Of a stretch of 64,000 nt of DNA, positions 42,962 through 52,466 are shown one piece after another. The notes below the pieces were generated by a model. The model was not told the origin of the DNA, did not search any database, and worked only from the letters and a program-made list of their open reading frames with translations. A program made the position numbers and the translations under genes. Numbering within the stretch: the first letter of the stretch is position 1; every line of letters starts with the position of its first letter. The stretch comes from Niabella pedocola (GTDB lineage: Bacteria; Bacteroidota; Bacteroidia; Chitinophagales; Chitinophagaceae), in NCBI RefSeq assembly GCF_021044425.1, contig NZ_JAJNEC010000004.1, positions 434,001 through 498,000 of the forward strand. The letters are read 5' to 3'.

Positions 42962-44464
42962 TCAGTTTCTGTTGAGTTGATAATACACATCGCTCCAGCG
43001 CAATTCGTTTTTAAAATGATATAGATCTGTTTTTTGATTGATCAGTACACATTCGATTCCTGCAATGCCGGCAAAATCTTCCAGATGTTCGGCAGTAAGA
43101 TTTTGCGAATAGCAGGTATGATGCGCGCCCCCTGCCAGGATCCAGGCCGCACAACCGGTATGCATATCCGGGTACGGCTTCCAGAACACCCGGGCCACGG
43201 GCAACTTTGGCAGGTCTTGCGATGGTGCCACGGCCTCCACCTCATTCACCAGTAACCGGAACCGGTTGCCCATATCCATCAGCGAGGCATTCAGCGCAGG
43301 ACCGCCTTTTACATTAAATACCAACCGTACAGGATCTGCTTTTCCGCCGATCCCCAGCGGATGGATCTCGCAGGAGGGTTTACCGTTTGCAATACTGGAA
43401 CAGATCTCCAACATATGCGAACCCAATACCAACGGTTCACTGGGGTCAAAATGATAGGTATAATCCTCCATAAAAGAATTTCCGCCTTCCAGGCCTGCCG
43501 CCATCGATTTCATCGCCCGCACCAACGCTGCAGTTTTCCAATCGCCTTCCCCGGCAAAGCCATATCCCTGCTCCATCAGGCGCTGTACCGCAATACCGGG
43601 TAACTGCACCATTCCATGCAGGTCTTCAAAAGTATCGGAAAATCCTTTAAAATCCCCCTGCTCCAGAAATTGTTTTAACCCCAGCTCGATGCGGGCAGCA
43701 TCCAGCAGTGAACGGTATTGCCCACCGTCTTTTTTCAGCGATGATGAAACGTTGTAGGTATCCAGGTATACCTGTACCAGCGCCTCAGTGTCCGTTTCGC
43801 TTACCTGATTGATCACGGCTACCAGGTCGCCGATCCCGTGCGTGTTTACACTGTAGCCGAATTTGAGTTCGGCCTCCACTTTATCGCCATCCGTTACGGC
43901 CACGTAACGCATATTATCTCCAAAACGCACAAAGCGCGCGCCCTGCCAGTCGTGCCAGCCGATGGCCGCACGGCTCCATGCCGCAATACGATCCAATACC
44001 TTTTCATCTTTCCAGTGCCCTACTACTACTTTCCGGTGTTTATGCATCCGGCTTAGCATAAAGCCAAACTCGCGGTCGCCATGGGCCGATTGATTGGTAT
44101 TCATAAAATCCATATCAATCGTGCTCCACGGTATATCGCGGTTGAACTGGGTATGAAACTGGAGTAAGGGTTTATGAAAAATCTTAAGTCCGTTGATCCA
44201 CATCTTTGCAGGAGAAAACGTATGCATCCATGCAATCACCCCGATGCAGGACCGGTTAAAATTAGCTTCCGCAAACAGCTGTTGAATCTCTTCCGGTGTT
44301 TTTACCGTATCCTTCCAAACCAGCTTAACAGGTATTTTTGTGGTGGCGTTCATGTGCTGAACGATTTCCTGCGAGTGTGCCGCTACTTCTTTTAACGTAT
44401 CCGCACCGTAGAGATGCTGACTCCCGGTTACAAACCACAATTCTAATGGCTCCAGATTGATCAT
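42962..44464 (-). CDS. araA: L-arabinose isomerase
   Basis: A 500-residue protein, the same length as E. coli AraA. Catalytic and Mn2+ residues fall at the same numbers: Glu306 (GFAGEGDWK), Glu333 (NSFMEDYTYH), His350 (LGSHMLEI) and His449 in GGAHHTC. It converts L-arabinose to L-ribulose in the cytoplasm. Lies 24 nt after araD and is part of an araB-araD-araA-transporter series on the minus strand. Confidence 0.98.
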   Translation of the reverse strand: MINLEPLELWFVTGSQHLYGADTLKEVAAHSQEIVQHMNATTKIPVKLVWKDTVKTPEEIQQLFAEANFNRSCIGVIAWMHTFSPAKMWINGLKIFHKPLLQFHTQFNRDIPWSTIDMDFMNTNQSAHGDREFGFMLSRMHKHRKVVVGHWKDEKVLDRIAAWSRAAIGWHDWQGARFVRFGDNMRYVAVTDGDKVEAELKFGYSVNTHGIGDLVAVINQVSETDTEALVQVYLDTYNVSSSLKKDGGQYRSLLDAARIELGLKQFLEQGDFKGFSDTFEDLHGMVQLPGIAVQRLMEQGYGFAGEGDWKTAALVRAMKSMAAGLEGGNSFMEDYTYHFDPSEPLVLGSHMLEICSSIANGKPSCEIHPLGIGGKADPVRLVFNVKGGPALNASLMDMGNRFRLLVNEVEAVAPSQDLPKLPVARVFWKPYPDMHTGCAAWILAGGAHHTCYSQNLTAEHLEDFAGIAGIECVLINQKTDLYHFKNELRWSDVYYQLNRN

Positions 44465-44488
44465 GTTATATATTTTCGGTATTGTTGA

Positions 44489-45184
44489 TTATTGTCCGTA
44501 ATAGCTGTTGGGTCCGTGCTTGCGCTGATAATGCTTATCCATTAATGCCTTCTTCAGCAAGGGTACCTGCGGATTGATCTGCTCGGTGAGGTAAGCCATT
44601 TTTGCCACCTGTTCCAGCACCGCGCTGTTGTGCACCGCTTTGGCCGCATTTTTCCCCCATGTAAAGGGCGCATGATTGCCGATCAGGATCATCTCCACTT
44701 CCCGGTAATCCAACCCGTTCTCTTTAAAATGATTCAGTACCTGGTGCCCTGTTTCCACTTCATATTCCCCCTGTATCATGGCATCTTCCATCGGAAGTGC
44801 GCAGGGAATATTTACGATATTATAATCGGCATGGGTGGTTCCGTAAATCGGGATATGCCTTAGCGACTGGGCCCATGCCGTAGCGTAGGTAGAATGCGTG
44901 TGTACAATACCACCGATCCCGTTCCAGTGTTTATAAAGCACGGCATGTGTTTGTGTATCGGAGCTGGGATTCAGCATACCGTCTACTGTTTTCCCGTCGA
45001 AATCCACCACCACCATTTTCTCGGGTGTAAGGTCAGTATATGCAACGCCACTGGGTTTAATGGCAAATACCCCTTCCTGATGATCCGCCTCACTGGCATT
45101 TCCAAATGTAAAAAGTACCAGCCCCAGTTCGGGCAACTGCATATTGGCCTCATAGGCTTTGCGGCGGATCATTTCGTATTTCAT
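44489..45184 (-). CDS. araD: L-ribulose-5-phosphate 4-epimerase
   Basis: A 231-residue class II aldolase-fold enzyme. Zinc ligands His95, His97 (VHTHSTYAT) and His171 (IGNHAPFTWG) sit at the same numbers as in E. coli AraD, and the phosphate/substrate loop KPSGVAY (43-49) is present. It makes D-xylulose 5-phosphate, the entry to the pentose phosphate pathway. It starts 2 nt after the araB stop, so translation is coupled. Confidence 0.98.
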   Translation of the reverse strand: MKYEMIRRKAYEANMQLPELGLVLFTFGNASEADHQEGVFAIKPSGVAYTDLTPEKMVVVDFDGKTVDGMLNPSSDTQTHAVLYKHWNGIGGIVHTHSTYATAWAQSLRHIPIYGTTHADYNIVNIPCALPMEDAMIQGEYEVETGHQVLNHFKENGLDYREVEMILIGNHAPFTWGKNAAKAVHNSAVLEQVAKMAYLTEQINPQVPLLKKALMDKHYQRKHGPNSYYGQ

Positions 45185-45186
45185 GA

Positions 45187-46857
45187 TTACAAATTGTTAT
45201 GTTCTAAAAAGGCGCCTATCTTTTTATAGGTTTCCATCCGTTCTTTATAATATGCATGCCGCTCAGGATCCGGGAAATACTCTTTGTCAAATCCCTGCCC
45301 CATGGCCTTCATGGCAGCTGCTACCGTTGGATAAATGCCCGCAACCGTTGCGGCAAACATAGCGGCACCAATGGCACAGGTCTGTTCCGAACGGTGGATG
45401 CGGATCGGCATATTCATCACATCTGCCATTACCTGCATGATATAGGCCGATTTGCGCGCCACGCCGCCTACACCAATCAGTCCCCTGATGGGTACCCCTT
45501 CCTCTTCAAAACGATCTACAATTGCTTTGGCCCCAAAACAGGTCGCTTCTACCAGGGCTTTGAAGATCCCTGGCGCATCGCTTCCCAGGCCCAGCCCGGT
45601 TAATGCTCCATGCAACAGCTGGTTGGCATCCGGTGTTCTGCGCCCGTTCAGCCAGTCGATCGCAAAGGGATCTGTTGGTTCCAGGGGCAATGCCGCGGCG
45701 GCGGCGGCCAGTGCCGGCAATATCCGGCTTTCCAACTCATCTATCAATGCGGCGGAAGCAGCCTCAGACAATCCGCCGGTTTCTTTTAACAGCCGCAGCG
45801 GCCAGGCCAGTACATTTTTTAACCAGGCATATGCATCTCCAAAAGCACTTTGCCCGGCTTCCAGGCCAATCATACCCGGGATCACCGATCCCGTTACCTG
45901 TCCGCAAATACCCTTTACCGTTTTATTACCCGAAAGATCATCAGGAGGTACCACCAGCATATCGCAGGTAGAGGTTCCCATTACCTTGCTTAAATGATAT
46001 GGTTCTATTTGTCCGCCTACGGCCCCCATATGTGCATCCATTGCGCCTATTCCAATCACTACGGCCGTAGTTAATCCCAGCCGTGCCGCCCACTCCGCAC
46101 AGAGCGTGCCTGCAGCCTGGTCGGCGGCATAGGTTGTTGCGGGCAGATGAGCTACAAACCCGTCCAGCACCGGATCAAGTGTTGCAAAAAAATCATTGGG
46201 CGGAAAACCGCTAAAGGCTTCCGACCACAAGGCCTTATGCCCTGCGGTACACACGCCTCTTTTCAATTGTTGTATATCGCTTCCCCCGGTAAGCAGGAAG
46301 GGCAGCCAATCTGCATGCTCTACCCAACTTACGGTATGCGCACGTACCGCAGCGTCTGTTTTAAAAATATGTAACAGTTTGGCCCAGTACCATTCACTGG
46401 AATAAATGCCTCCCACATACTGGAGAAAATTGGTTTCGAACCGCGCGGCATGTTTGTTAATGGCTGCGGCCTCTGCAGTGGCGGTATGGTCCTTCCAGAG
46501 TACAAACATCGCGTTGGGATTGTCTGCAAATTCCGGAGACAGTGCCAGGGGCTGTCCTTTCTGATCAACAGCTGCCGGAGTGGATCCGGTAGTATCGATA
46601 GAGATGCCCTTGATAAGCGCAGCAACAGCCGGTCCGGCCTTATGAACACAATCTTTTATAGTGGCCTCCAAGCCCTCGATATAGTCCAGCGGATGTTGCC
46701 GGAACTGGTTTTTTGAAGGTACACAATACAGGCCCTGTTTCCAGCGGGGGTATTGAAATACGGCGGCGGCAATTTCTTCGCCGTTTAATGCATTCACAAT
46801 AACGGAGCGTACAGAGTCTGTACCAAAATCCACCCCGATCACGTATGCTTCTTTCAT
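45187..46857 (-). CDS. araB: ribulokinase
   Basis: A 556-residue FGGY kinase with an N-terminal phosphate loop (GVDFGTDSVRSVIVN, 8-22), SIDTTGSTPAAVD (ribulokinase-type sugar region), the MGTSTCDM and AWPLRLLKETGG middle, and GVGGVARKSAYIMQVMADV with QTCAIGAAMFAA near the end. It phosphorylates L-ribulose with ATP. First gene of the ara cluster; a perfect palindrome lies 42-66 nt upstream of its start. Confidence 0.97.
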   Translation of the reverse strand: MKEAYVIGVDFGTDSVRSVIVNALNGEEIAAAVFQYPRWKQGLYCVPSKNQFRQHPLDYIEGLEATIKDCVHKAGPAVAALIKGISIDTTGSTPAAVDQKGQPLALSPEFADNPNAMFVLWKDHTATAEAAAINKHAARFETNFLQYVGGIYSSEWYWAKLLHIFKTDAAVRAHTVSWVEHADWLPFLLTGGSDIQQLKRGVCTAGHKALWSEAFSGFPPNDFFATLDPVLDGFVAHLPATTYAADQAAGTLCAEWAARLGLTTAVVIGIGAMDAHMGAVGGQIEPYHLSKVMGTSTCDMLVVPPDDLSGNKTVKGICGQVTGSVIPGMIGLEAGQSAFGDAYAWLKNVLAWPLRLLKETGGLSEAASAALIDELESRILPALAAAAAALPLEPTDPFAIDWLNGRRTPDANQLLHGALTGLGLGSDAPGIFKALVEATCFGAKAIVDRFEEEGVPIRGLIGVGGVARKSAYIMQVMADVMNMPIRIHRSEQTCAIGAAMFAATVAGIYPTVAAAMKAMGQGFDKEYFPDPERHAYYKERMETYKKIGAFLEHNNL

Positions 46858-46898
46858 TGACTACGATCGTTTAAAAGTTAAAAATACAATTTATTTTC

Positions 46899-46923
46899 AA
46901 TAATTGTAGAAAGTACAATTATT
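46899..46923 (-). promoter_or_regulatory. perfect palindrome upstream of araB, candidate operator
   Basis: AATAATTGTA (46899-46908) and TACAATTATT (46914-46923) are perfect complements with a 5-nt spacer GAAAG. A third partial half-site, TACAATTTATT, is at 46885-46895. The position between the HAD gene end and the araB start fits binding of an arabinose-responsive regulator. No regulator gene of the AraR type is in the window. Confidence 0.7.
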
Positions 46924-46935
46924 TTTTCAACCGGG

Positions 46936-47592
46936 TTATAGCAGGGCCAACAGCCTTTCGTCGGTATAATCCGGTGCAAAAAGCAGGATATTTTCCTGCT
47001 GCCCGAATTGCTCCGGGCTATGCCCCGTGGTGAGAATGGCCGCATCCATCCCTGCGTTGGCAGCGGCTTCTGCCCCCTTTGGAGCATCTTCAAATACCAG
47101 ACAGCCGGAAGGCGCTACCTCCAATAAGCGGGCGCAGCTCAGGAAGGTTTCGGGATCGGGCTTGCTTTTGAGCACATCATTGGCGGTTACCAGCGCCTTA
47201 AAATACGTGCGGATGCCCAGGCGGTCCAGCACAAAATCCACATTGAACGGGATGGCCGCCGTACCAATCGCCATGGGAATACCTTTTGCGGCGGCGGCCT
47301 CCAAAAAGCTGTGAAGCCCGGGCAACAAGGTTAAATGAGGCAGATAGGCCTCCTGGTAAAGTTCTTCCTTACGCAGAGAAAGCGCCTGTTTCTCTGCTTC
47401 CGTAAACCGCTCCGGACCAAAAATCCGGTCGAGCAGTTCACTGTTTTTACCATACATATGACTGCTGACCGCTGACCGGCTCATGCCGGCGCCCAATTCC
47501 TGGTTCAGGATCCGGAACCAGGCTTCTTCATGAAAGGCCATATCATCGATAATAGTGCCGTTCAAATCAAAAATAAATGCTTGATATCTCAT
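46936..47592 (-). CDS. HAD-superfamily hydrolase (beta-phosphoglucomutase-like), DxN variant
   Basis: A 218-residue HAD protein with cap C1: motif I FDLNGT (8-13, nucleophile Asp9 but Asn11 where Asp normally acts as acid/base), motif II (AIGTAAIPFN), motif III Lys (KSKPDPETF) and motif IV FEDAPKG. The Asn in motif I would weaken phosphatase turnover; I recall the same variant in other Bacteroidota HAD proteins, so it may be a conserved group. It lies upstream of the ara genes and could act on a sugar phosphate. The araB operator separates them. Confidence 0.88.
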   Translation of the reverse strand: MRYQAFIFDLNGTIIDDMAFHEEAWFRILNQELGAGMSRSAVSSHMYGKNSELLDRIFGPERFTEAEKQALSLRKEELYQEAYLPHLTLLPGLHSFLEAAAAKGIPMAIGTAAIPFNVDFVLDRLGIRTYFKALVTANDVLKSKPDPETFLSCARLLEVAPSGCLVFEDAPKGAEAAANAGMDAAILTTGHSPEQFGQQENILLFAPDYTDERLLALL

Positions 47593-47824
47593 TGCTTTAA
47601 CGTTTCAGCATGTAAGATACACAGAAATCCGGAGTTTGTTGTAGCCCTAAAAGTGTAAGCAATCGTGCCTGGCAACGACCGCCGGTTTATGATCATCCGG
47701 AGCCTGCCAGCCTGCAGCCGCCCGGTCGCCGGATCTGCCACGCGGTTACATATATGAATGCTGAAACAGCCAGCCCGTCCGGAACCAGCCGGACCAACCT
47801 GTAATTGCGCATAACGTAAACGAA

Positions 47825-48799
47825 TCAGAGCGGGTGCCGGCGTACTCCTTTTTTGGTTAATACAACCGGTTGTATAGATCCATCCTTATTGAAATAAAGA
47901 TGTTCAATGCAGGTTTCGCGGGAGTTCCCATCCTTTTCCGTAAGCGGGCGGCGATGATATATAATATACCATTCATCCTTGCCGGGAACCTGTATCACCG
48001 AATGATGCCCTGCCCCGGTGGCAATGTCCGGGTCCTGTTGTAATATCTTCCCTACCCGCCTGAACGGTCCCAGCGGGGAATCGGCTACGGCATAGGCCAC
48101 GCTGTAGTCCGGGCCCGTCCATCCGCCTTCAGACCACATAAAATAATACTTCCCGTTACGGATAAACATTACCGGGCCTTCTACATACTTTTCGGGTGTG
48201 ATCTCTTTAAATGTACTGCCATCCTTAAAGGGTATAAACCCGGTAAAATCATCTTTCAACCGGGCAATATTACAATGCCTCCATCCGCCGTAGATGAGGT
48301 AGTAAGCGCCATCCTTATCTTTAAATACAAACTGGTCAATGGGCTGTGCCCCGTTATGAAACCGGTCTACCAGCGGATGACCGAGATAGTCCTTAAAAGG
48401 CCCTTCCGGTTTTGATGCCACGGCCACACCGATGCCGCCTGTTTGCTGGTCATTCTGAATATCATTGGCTCCAAAAAACAGGAAGTACTGATGCTTCTTC
48501 TTTATAATCGCCGGTGCCCAAAGTGCGCGCCGGGCCCATTTCACAGCGGCTGTATCCAGGATCCGTTCATGCTTTTTCCAATGCACCAGGTCGTTGGAGG
48601 AAAATGCATCCATAAATACCTGCTTATGATACGGCGCAGAAAAAGTGGGATAGATCCAATAGGTCTTGTTAAAGATCACCCCTTCCGGATCGGCATACCA
48701 ACCGGGGAAAAGCGGGTTACCGGAATATTGTTCCTGTGCCTGTACAACAGTGGTTGTAAGGATCCATGCCAGCAGCAACATCTTTTTTTTCATATGCAT
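47825..48799 (-). CDS. GH43 family glycosidase, probable exo-arabinofuranosidase, secreted
   Basis: A 324-residue exported protein (signal to about VVQAQ). GH43 acids: Asp37 (WYADPEG), Asp155 (PIDQFV) and Glu207 (YVEGPV); NPLFPGWYADPE and WAPAI blades resemble exo-acting arabinofuranosidases. It may hydrolyse arabino-oligosaccharides in the periplasm and feed the ara cluster. ATG codons at 48799 and 48793 are both possible. The 232 nt to the HAD gene (47593-47824) hold only a weak hairpin. Confidence 0.86.
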   Translation of the reverse strand: MHMKKKMLLLAWILTTTVVQAQEQYSGNPLFPGWYADPEGVIFNKTYWIYPTFSAPYHKQVFMDAFSSNDLVHWKKHERILDTAAVKWARRALWAPAIIKKKHQYFLFFGANDIQNDQQTGGIGVAVASKPEGPFKDYLGHPLVDRFHNGAQPIDQFVFKDKDGAYYLIYGGWRHCNIARLKDDFTGFIPFKDGSTFKEITPEKYVEGPVMFIRNGKYYFMWSEGGWTGPDYSVAYAVADSPLGPFRRVGKILQQDPDIATGAGHHSVIQVPGKDEWYIIYHRRPLTEKDGNSRETCIEHLYFNKDGSIQPVVLTKKGVRRHPL

Positions 48800-48840
48800 T
48801 CTTTTAAAGGAACTCCGTGCCTGAAACCGGCTCGGGTCGC

Positions 48841-49260
48841 TTATTTCAGCAATCGTTCGGCCACAAAGGTAATGGCTGTTTTGCCATGCGGTGCCGGTTT
48901 TCCGTTTTTATCGAGGTTCACAAAAACCATCCGGTCAATGGAAAGAATGGGTTCGTGGGTCATTTTATTTCTTACTTCGCAACGAAGCGTAAGGGATGTA
49001 TTCCCGAATTTGGTGGCCACGATACCGATCTCGATGATATCGCCCTGGCGGGGAGCCGCTATAAAATTGATTTCGGAGATGAACTTGGTAACCACATGCG
49101 TATTCTCCAGCTGGATGATGGCATACAGCGCCGCTTCTTCATCGATCCATTGCAGGAGGCGTCCGCCAAACAACGATTGGTTCGGGTTCAGATCCTCCGG
49201 TTTCACCCATTTACGGGTATGAAACCGCATTTCATGTTCACTATATAATTTATCGTCCAT
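48841..49260 (-). CDS. acyl-CoA thioesterase (hotdog fold)
   Basis: A 139-residue single hotdog domain of the YciA/BFIT-like kind: NPNQSLFGGRLLQWIDEEAA (25-44, the family N/D catalytic region), NFIAAPRQGDIIEI (66-79), and a final VNLDKNGKPAPHG. It hydrolyses acyl-CoA thioesters in the cytoplasm; chain length is not known. Stands alone between GH43 and DsbD. Confidence 0.88.
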   Translation of the reverse strand: MDDKLYSEHEMRFHTRKWVKPEDLNPNQSLFGGRLLQWIDEEAALYAIIQLENTHVVTKFISEINFIAAPRQGDIIEIGIVATKFGNTSLTLRCEVRNKMTHEPILSIDRMVFVNLDKNGKPAPHGKTAITFVAERLLK

Positions 49261-49380
49261 AATAACTAACCAGCAGCTGATTAAAAAAATTTATTTACCA
49301 GCACCCTTACAGCACTGCAGTCCTATAACCCAATGTGCTTCCCGGGCAATGTCAATATACGATAATTTCTTACTGCAGCC

Positions 49381-51438
49381 TCAGGTGTTTCTTTTTTTAT
49401 ATTCCGCAATCACCTTTTCCAGGTGGGCTTTAAAGCGCCCTTTCAGATCAGGAAGGGCATCATAGGGAAATCCATCGGGCACCAGGCGCTCTTCCTTTCC
49501 ATCGAGGAAGAAGTAAAAGGGTTGGGTATTCGACCCGAAACGGGATACCTGTATATCGGTATTCAGCTCGCCCAGGGTCTCAATCTTTTTACCAAGATCT
49601 TTCGACACATATTGTTCGGCCTCGGGTATATCCACATCATTGTGCACATCCACAAATAAGGAAGCGATCACAAATTCTTCTTTTAACAACTTCATTACCG
49701 CCGGGTCACTCCAAACCTGGGCTTCCATTTTGCGGCAATTCACACAATTGATCCCTGTAAAATCAAGCATTAATGGTTTTTTCAATTTACGGGCCACCTC
49801 CAATGCCTCTTTATAATCGAAGTAGGTGATCAAGCCGTTATTAACCACAACATCCGGCTCATTCTTTTTCATGATAGCCGCATATTTCACGGGTTCAGGT
49901 AATCCGTCTGTATACTGGGCTGTGCTTCCGGCATGGCCGCCCTGTCCTGTAAGCGATTTTAAATTTACACCCGAGGGCAGGTCATCGGCGTTGAAATCCT
50001 GGGTACCCATCGGTGGCAAAAATGCTCCCAGTCCTTTCAAGGGCGCACCAAATAATCCGGGAACGAGGTATACCACCATAAAGAAAGAAGCGATCGCAAA
50101 CGATAACCGGGTTACGGTAAGGTATGGAAGACCAAAATCATTTTTGGGCAGCTCATCATCGTGTTTGAATTTCAGTTTCCCTAACAAATACAGGCCGAGC
50201 AGCAGGAAGATCACCACCCACAGGGCAATAAATATTTCACGGTCCAGGATCCGCCAGTTCTTGGCCAGATCGGCATTGGAAAGAAATTTAAGCGCCAGGG
50301 CCAGTTCCAGGAATCCAAGCGTTACTTTAATGGCATTGAGCCAGCCGCCTGCTTTCCCCAATACATTTAACTTACTTGGGAAGAAAGCAAACAGGGCAAA
50401 GGGCAGGGCCAGGGCTAATGAAAAACCAAACATTCCTACCAATGGCCCAAAATAGTTTCCCCGGGAAGCTACTACGAGTAAATTACCAATGATCGGCCCT
50501 GTGCAGGAAAAGGAAACAATGACCAGGGTTAACGCCATAAAAAAGATTCCCCAGAAGCTTCCGGTACCGGCTTTACTGTCGGCCCTGGTAGACCAGGAAC
50601 TGGGCAACGCAATTTCAAATGCTCCCAGAAAAGAAATACCGAAGATCACAAAAAGAAGAAAGAAAATAATATTGGCGATCCAGTTTGTAGCAAGATTGTT
50701 CAATGCCGCCGGACCAAAAATGAGCGTGATCAAAAAACCCAGCAGTGTAAAGATGATAATAATGGAAAGCGAATACAGAATGGCATTCTTCATGCCCTCT
50801 TCTCTTGTTTTGCTCCGCTTGGTAAAGAAACTCACAGTAACCGGTATCATTGAGTAAATACAGGGCGTGAGCAATGCCAGCAACCCGCCTGCAAACGCAG
50901 TTAGAAAAATCCAGAGCAGCGACTGATTACCGGCCGCGCCGCTTTTTGTACCGTTGATCGCTGATCCTTCCCCGGAAGCTTCCGTGTTCTTTACATAAAA
51001 TTTAAACGGCTCTTCAAAAGAAGCAAACGCATCTCCCGCCAGGTACATGTATGTAATGCTTCCTTTTATAACCGCACTATCCCCTTTTTTCAGCGTTACA
51101 GCCTGGATCCATTGTAGGGAGTCTTTTGCAAACGAAACGGGCGCATTCAGTACGGGGTCCGTTTGAGAAACGAGGTTTCCCTTTTGAACGAGACTGTCCT
51201 TCAAATAGGATGCCGCCGCGCTGTCGAAAACAACGGCCGAAAAAGCATCCTTATTCTGAGGTGTCTGCAGCCCAAACAGTTTTACATCCGCCCCGGTTAC
51301 ATGGGCGGTAATGATCAAACGGATCTCGTCATTGCCCGCCGGCTGCCGGTCGTAGGAAAACCTTATTTTGGAGCTATCCTGCGCCGTTGCCAGTAAAAAG
51401 AGAAAAAAAAGAGGAAAGGCCAATAAGATCCGCTTCAT
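49381..51438 (-). CDS. dsbD: thiol:disulfide interchange protein DsbD-like
   Basis: A 685-residue inner-membrane protein with the three DsbD parts. After the signal peptide, residues about 22-150 are the N-terminal periplasmic domain, although it lacks an obvious Cys pair, so it may be a DsbD variant rather than the E. coli type. Residues about 175-465 carry eight membrane segments with Cys193 (TPCIYSMIP) and Cys312 (FSCTGPIIG). Residues about 535-685 are a thioredoxin domain with Cys565-Val-Asn-Cys568. It carries electrons from cytoplasmic thioredoxin to the periplasm, for example for cytochrome c maturation. A promoter with both boxes lies upstream. Confidence 0.93.
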   Translation of the reverse strand: MKRILLAFPLFFLFLLATAQDSSKIRFSYDRQPAGNDEIRLIITAHVTGADVKLFGLQTPQNKDAFSAVVFDSAAASYLKDSLVQKGNLVSQTDPVLNAPVSFAKDSLQWIQAVTLKKGDSAVIKGSITYMYLAGDAFASFEEPFKFYVKNTEASGEGSAINGTKSGAAGNQSLLWIFLTAFAGGLLALLTPCIYSMIPVTVSFFTKRSKTREEGMKNAILYSLSIIIIFTLLGFLITLIFGPAALNNLATNWIANIIFFLLFVIFGISFLGAFEIALPSSWSTRADSKAGTGSFWGIFFMALTLVIVSFSCTGPIIGNLLVVASRGNYFGPLVGMFGFSLALALPFALFAFFPSKLNVLGKAGGWLNAIKVTLGFLELALALKFLSNADLAKNWRILDREIFIALWVVIFLLLGLYLLGKLKFKHDDELPKNDFGLPYLTVTRLSFAIASFFMVVYLVPGLFGAPLKGLGAFLPPMGTQDFNADDLPSGVNLKSLTGQGGHAGSTAQYTDGLPEPVKYAAIMKKNEPDVVVNNGLITYFDYKEALEVARKLKKPLMLDFTGINCVNCRKMEAQVWSDPAVMKLLKEEFVIASLFVDVHNDVDIPEAEQYVSKDLGKKIETLGELNTDIQVSRFGSNTQPFYFFLDGKEERLVPDGFPYDALPDLKGRFKAHLEKVIAEYKKRNT

Positions 51439-51464
51439 ACATTTTTGTTTAATTGTGAGATCAG

Positions 51465-51495
51465 CAAATTTATATAAACAAAAAACGTTAACAAA
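51465..51495 (-). promoter_or_regulatory. dsbD promoter with both boxes
   Basis: On the minus strand TTTG (51492-51495), 19 nt, TAAATTTG (51465-51472): an exact Bacteroidota -33/-7 pair, 27 nt before the dsbD start. Confidence 0.75.
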
Positions 51496-51594
51496 TGTTA
51501 CGAAACAGAAGGAGCGTTATTTACAGAATATTGAAAAGAAATAGCATTCCGGTTAAGAAGCACTAACAGGCACAAGCTTTTATGCAAAATATTC

Positions 51595-52464
51595 TCACTG
51601 AGTGAGTATTTTAATACATTCTGTTAAACTACCCAGCCAGTAGGGTGTGCTCACTTTATAGATTTCTTTTATCGACGTAGTGTCTAAAACCGAATAAGCA
51701 GGCCGTTTTGCGGGCGTGGGATATGCTTCAGACGGGATGGGCGTTATGACACAGGAGCTATGGATCGCTTCTTTTATGGCGGTTGCAAAGTCATACCAGC
51801 TGATCGCCCCCTCATTGGTATAATGATAGGTTCCCGGCACCCAACGGGCAGCAGCGATGATGTCTAAAATGGCATTGGCCAGATCTCTTGCATAAGTTGG
51901 TGCCCCAAACTGGTCGTTTACCACGCTGATGGCCGGCCGCTCCTGCATCAGCCGCAGCATTGTTTTTACAAAATTCTTTCCAAATGATGAATACACCCAG
52001 GCCGTCCGGATCACCACTGCATCTGTATATTGCCGGGCCAGCTGCTCCCCTTTTAACTTGGTAGCCCCATAAACACTAAGCGGATTTGTAACATCTCCCG
52101 GCTTGTAAGGTGTTGAAGCGGTACCATCAAAAACATAATCCGTTGAAATATGAATCAATTTTGTACTATAAACAGCACAGGCCCGGGCAAGTGCGCCCAC
52201 GGCTGTGGCATTGGTGGCGGCAGCAATTTCAGCTTCCCCCGGTTCCTCTGCTTTATCAACCGCCGTGTAAGCCGCAGCATTAATGCAGTAATCCGGCCGG
52301 AATGCCTGAAAGTACTGCTGAATCGCAGCCTCATCCGTAACCGGCAGCCGGTCGCGACCGGCGAAATCGAATATCATTTGGCTATGTGCAGCTGCCATTT
52401 CCCTTAGCTCGCTTGCCAGCTGGCCGTTTGCTCCGGTTACTAAAACCCTAACAGACTGTTGCAT
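51595..52464 (-). CDS. rfbD: dTDP-4-dehydrorhamnose reductase
   Basis: A 289-residue short-chain-reductase-type protein: Rossmann motif VTGANGQLASEL (9-20), active-site YGATKLKGE (Tyr and Lys), the STDYVFDG motif and a C-terminal RPAYSVLDT. It reduces dTDP-4-dehydro-L-rhamnose with NADPH, the last step to dTDP-L-rhamnose. It starts 2 nt after the rfbC stop and is last in a four-gene cluster. rfbA and rfbB are not in this window. Confidence 0.95.
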   Translation of the reverse strand: MQQSVRVLVTGANGQLASELREMAAAHSQMIFDFAGRDRLPVTDEAAIQQYFQAFRPDYCINAAAYTAVDKAEEPGEAEIAAATNATAVGALARACAVYSTKLIHISTDYVFDGTASTPYKPGDVTNPLSVYGATKLKGEQLARQYTDAVVIRTAWVYSSFGKNFVKTMLRLMQERPAISVVNDQFGAPTYARDLANAILDIIAAARWVPGTYHYTNEGAISWYDFATAIKEAIHSSCVITPIPSEAYPTPAKRPAYSVLDTTSIKEIYKVSTPYWLGSLTECIKILTQ

Positions 52465-52466
52465 GT

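Noticed and set aside
47593..47824. Terminator/RNA in the HAD-GH43 gap
   Set aside because: CTGGCA...TGCCAG with an inner CCGG pair makes a weak imperfect hairpin; not enough to call a feature.
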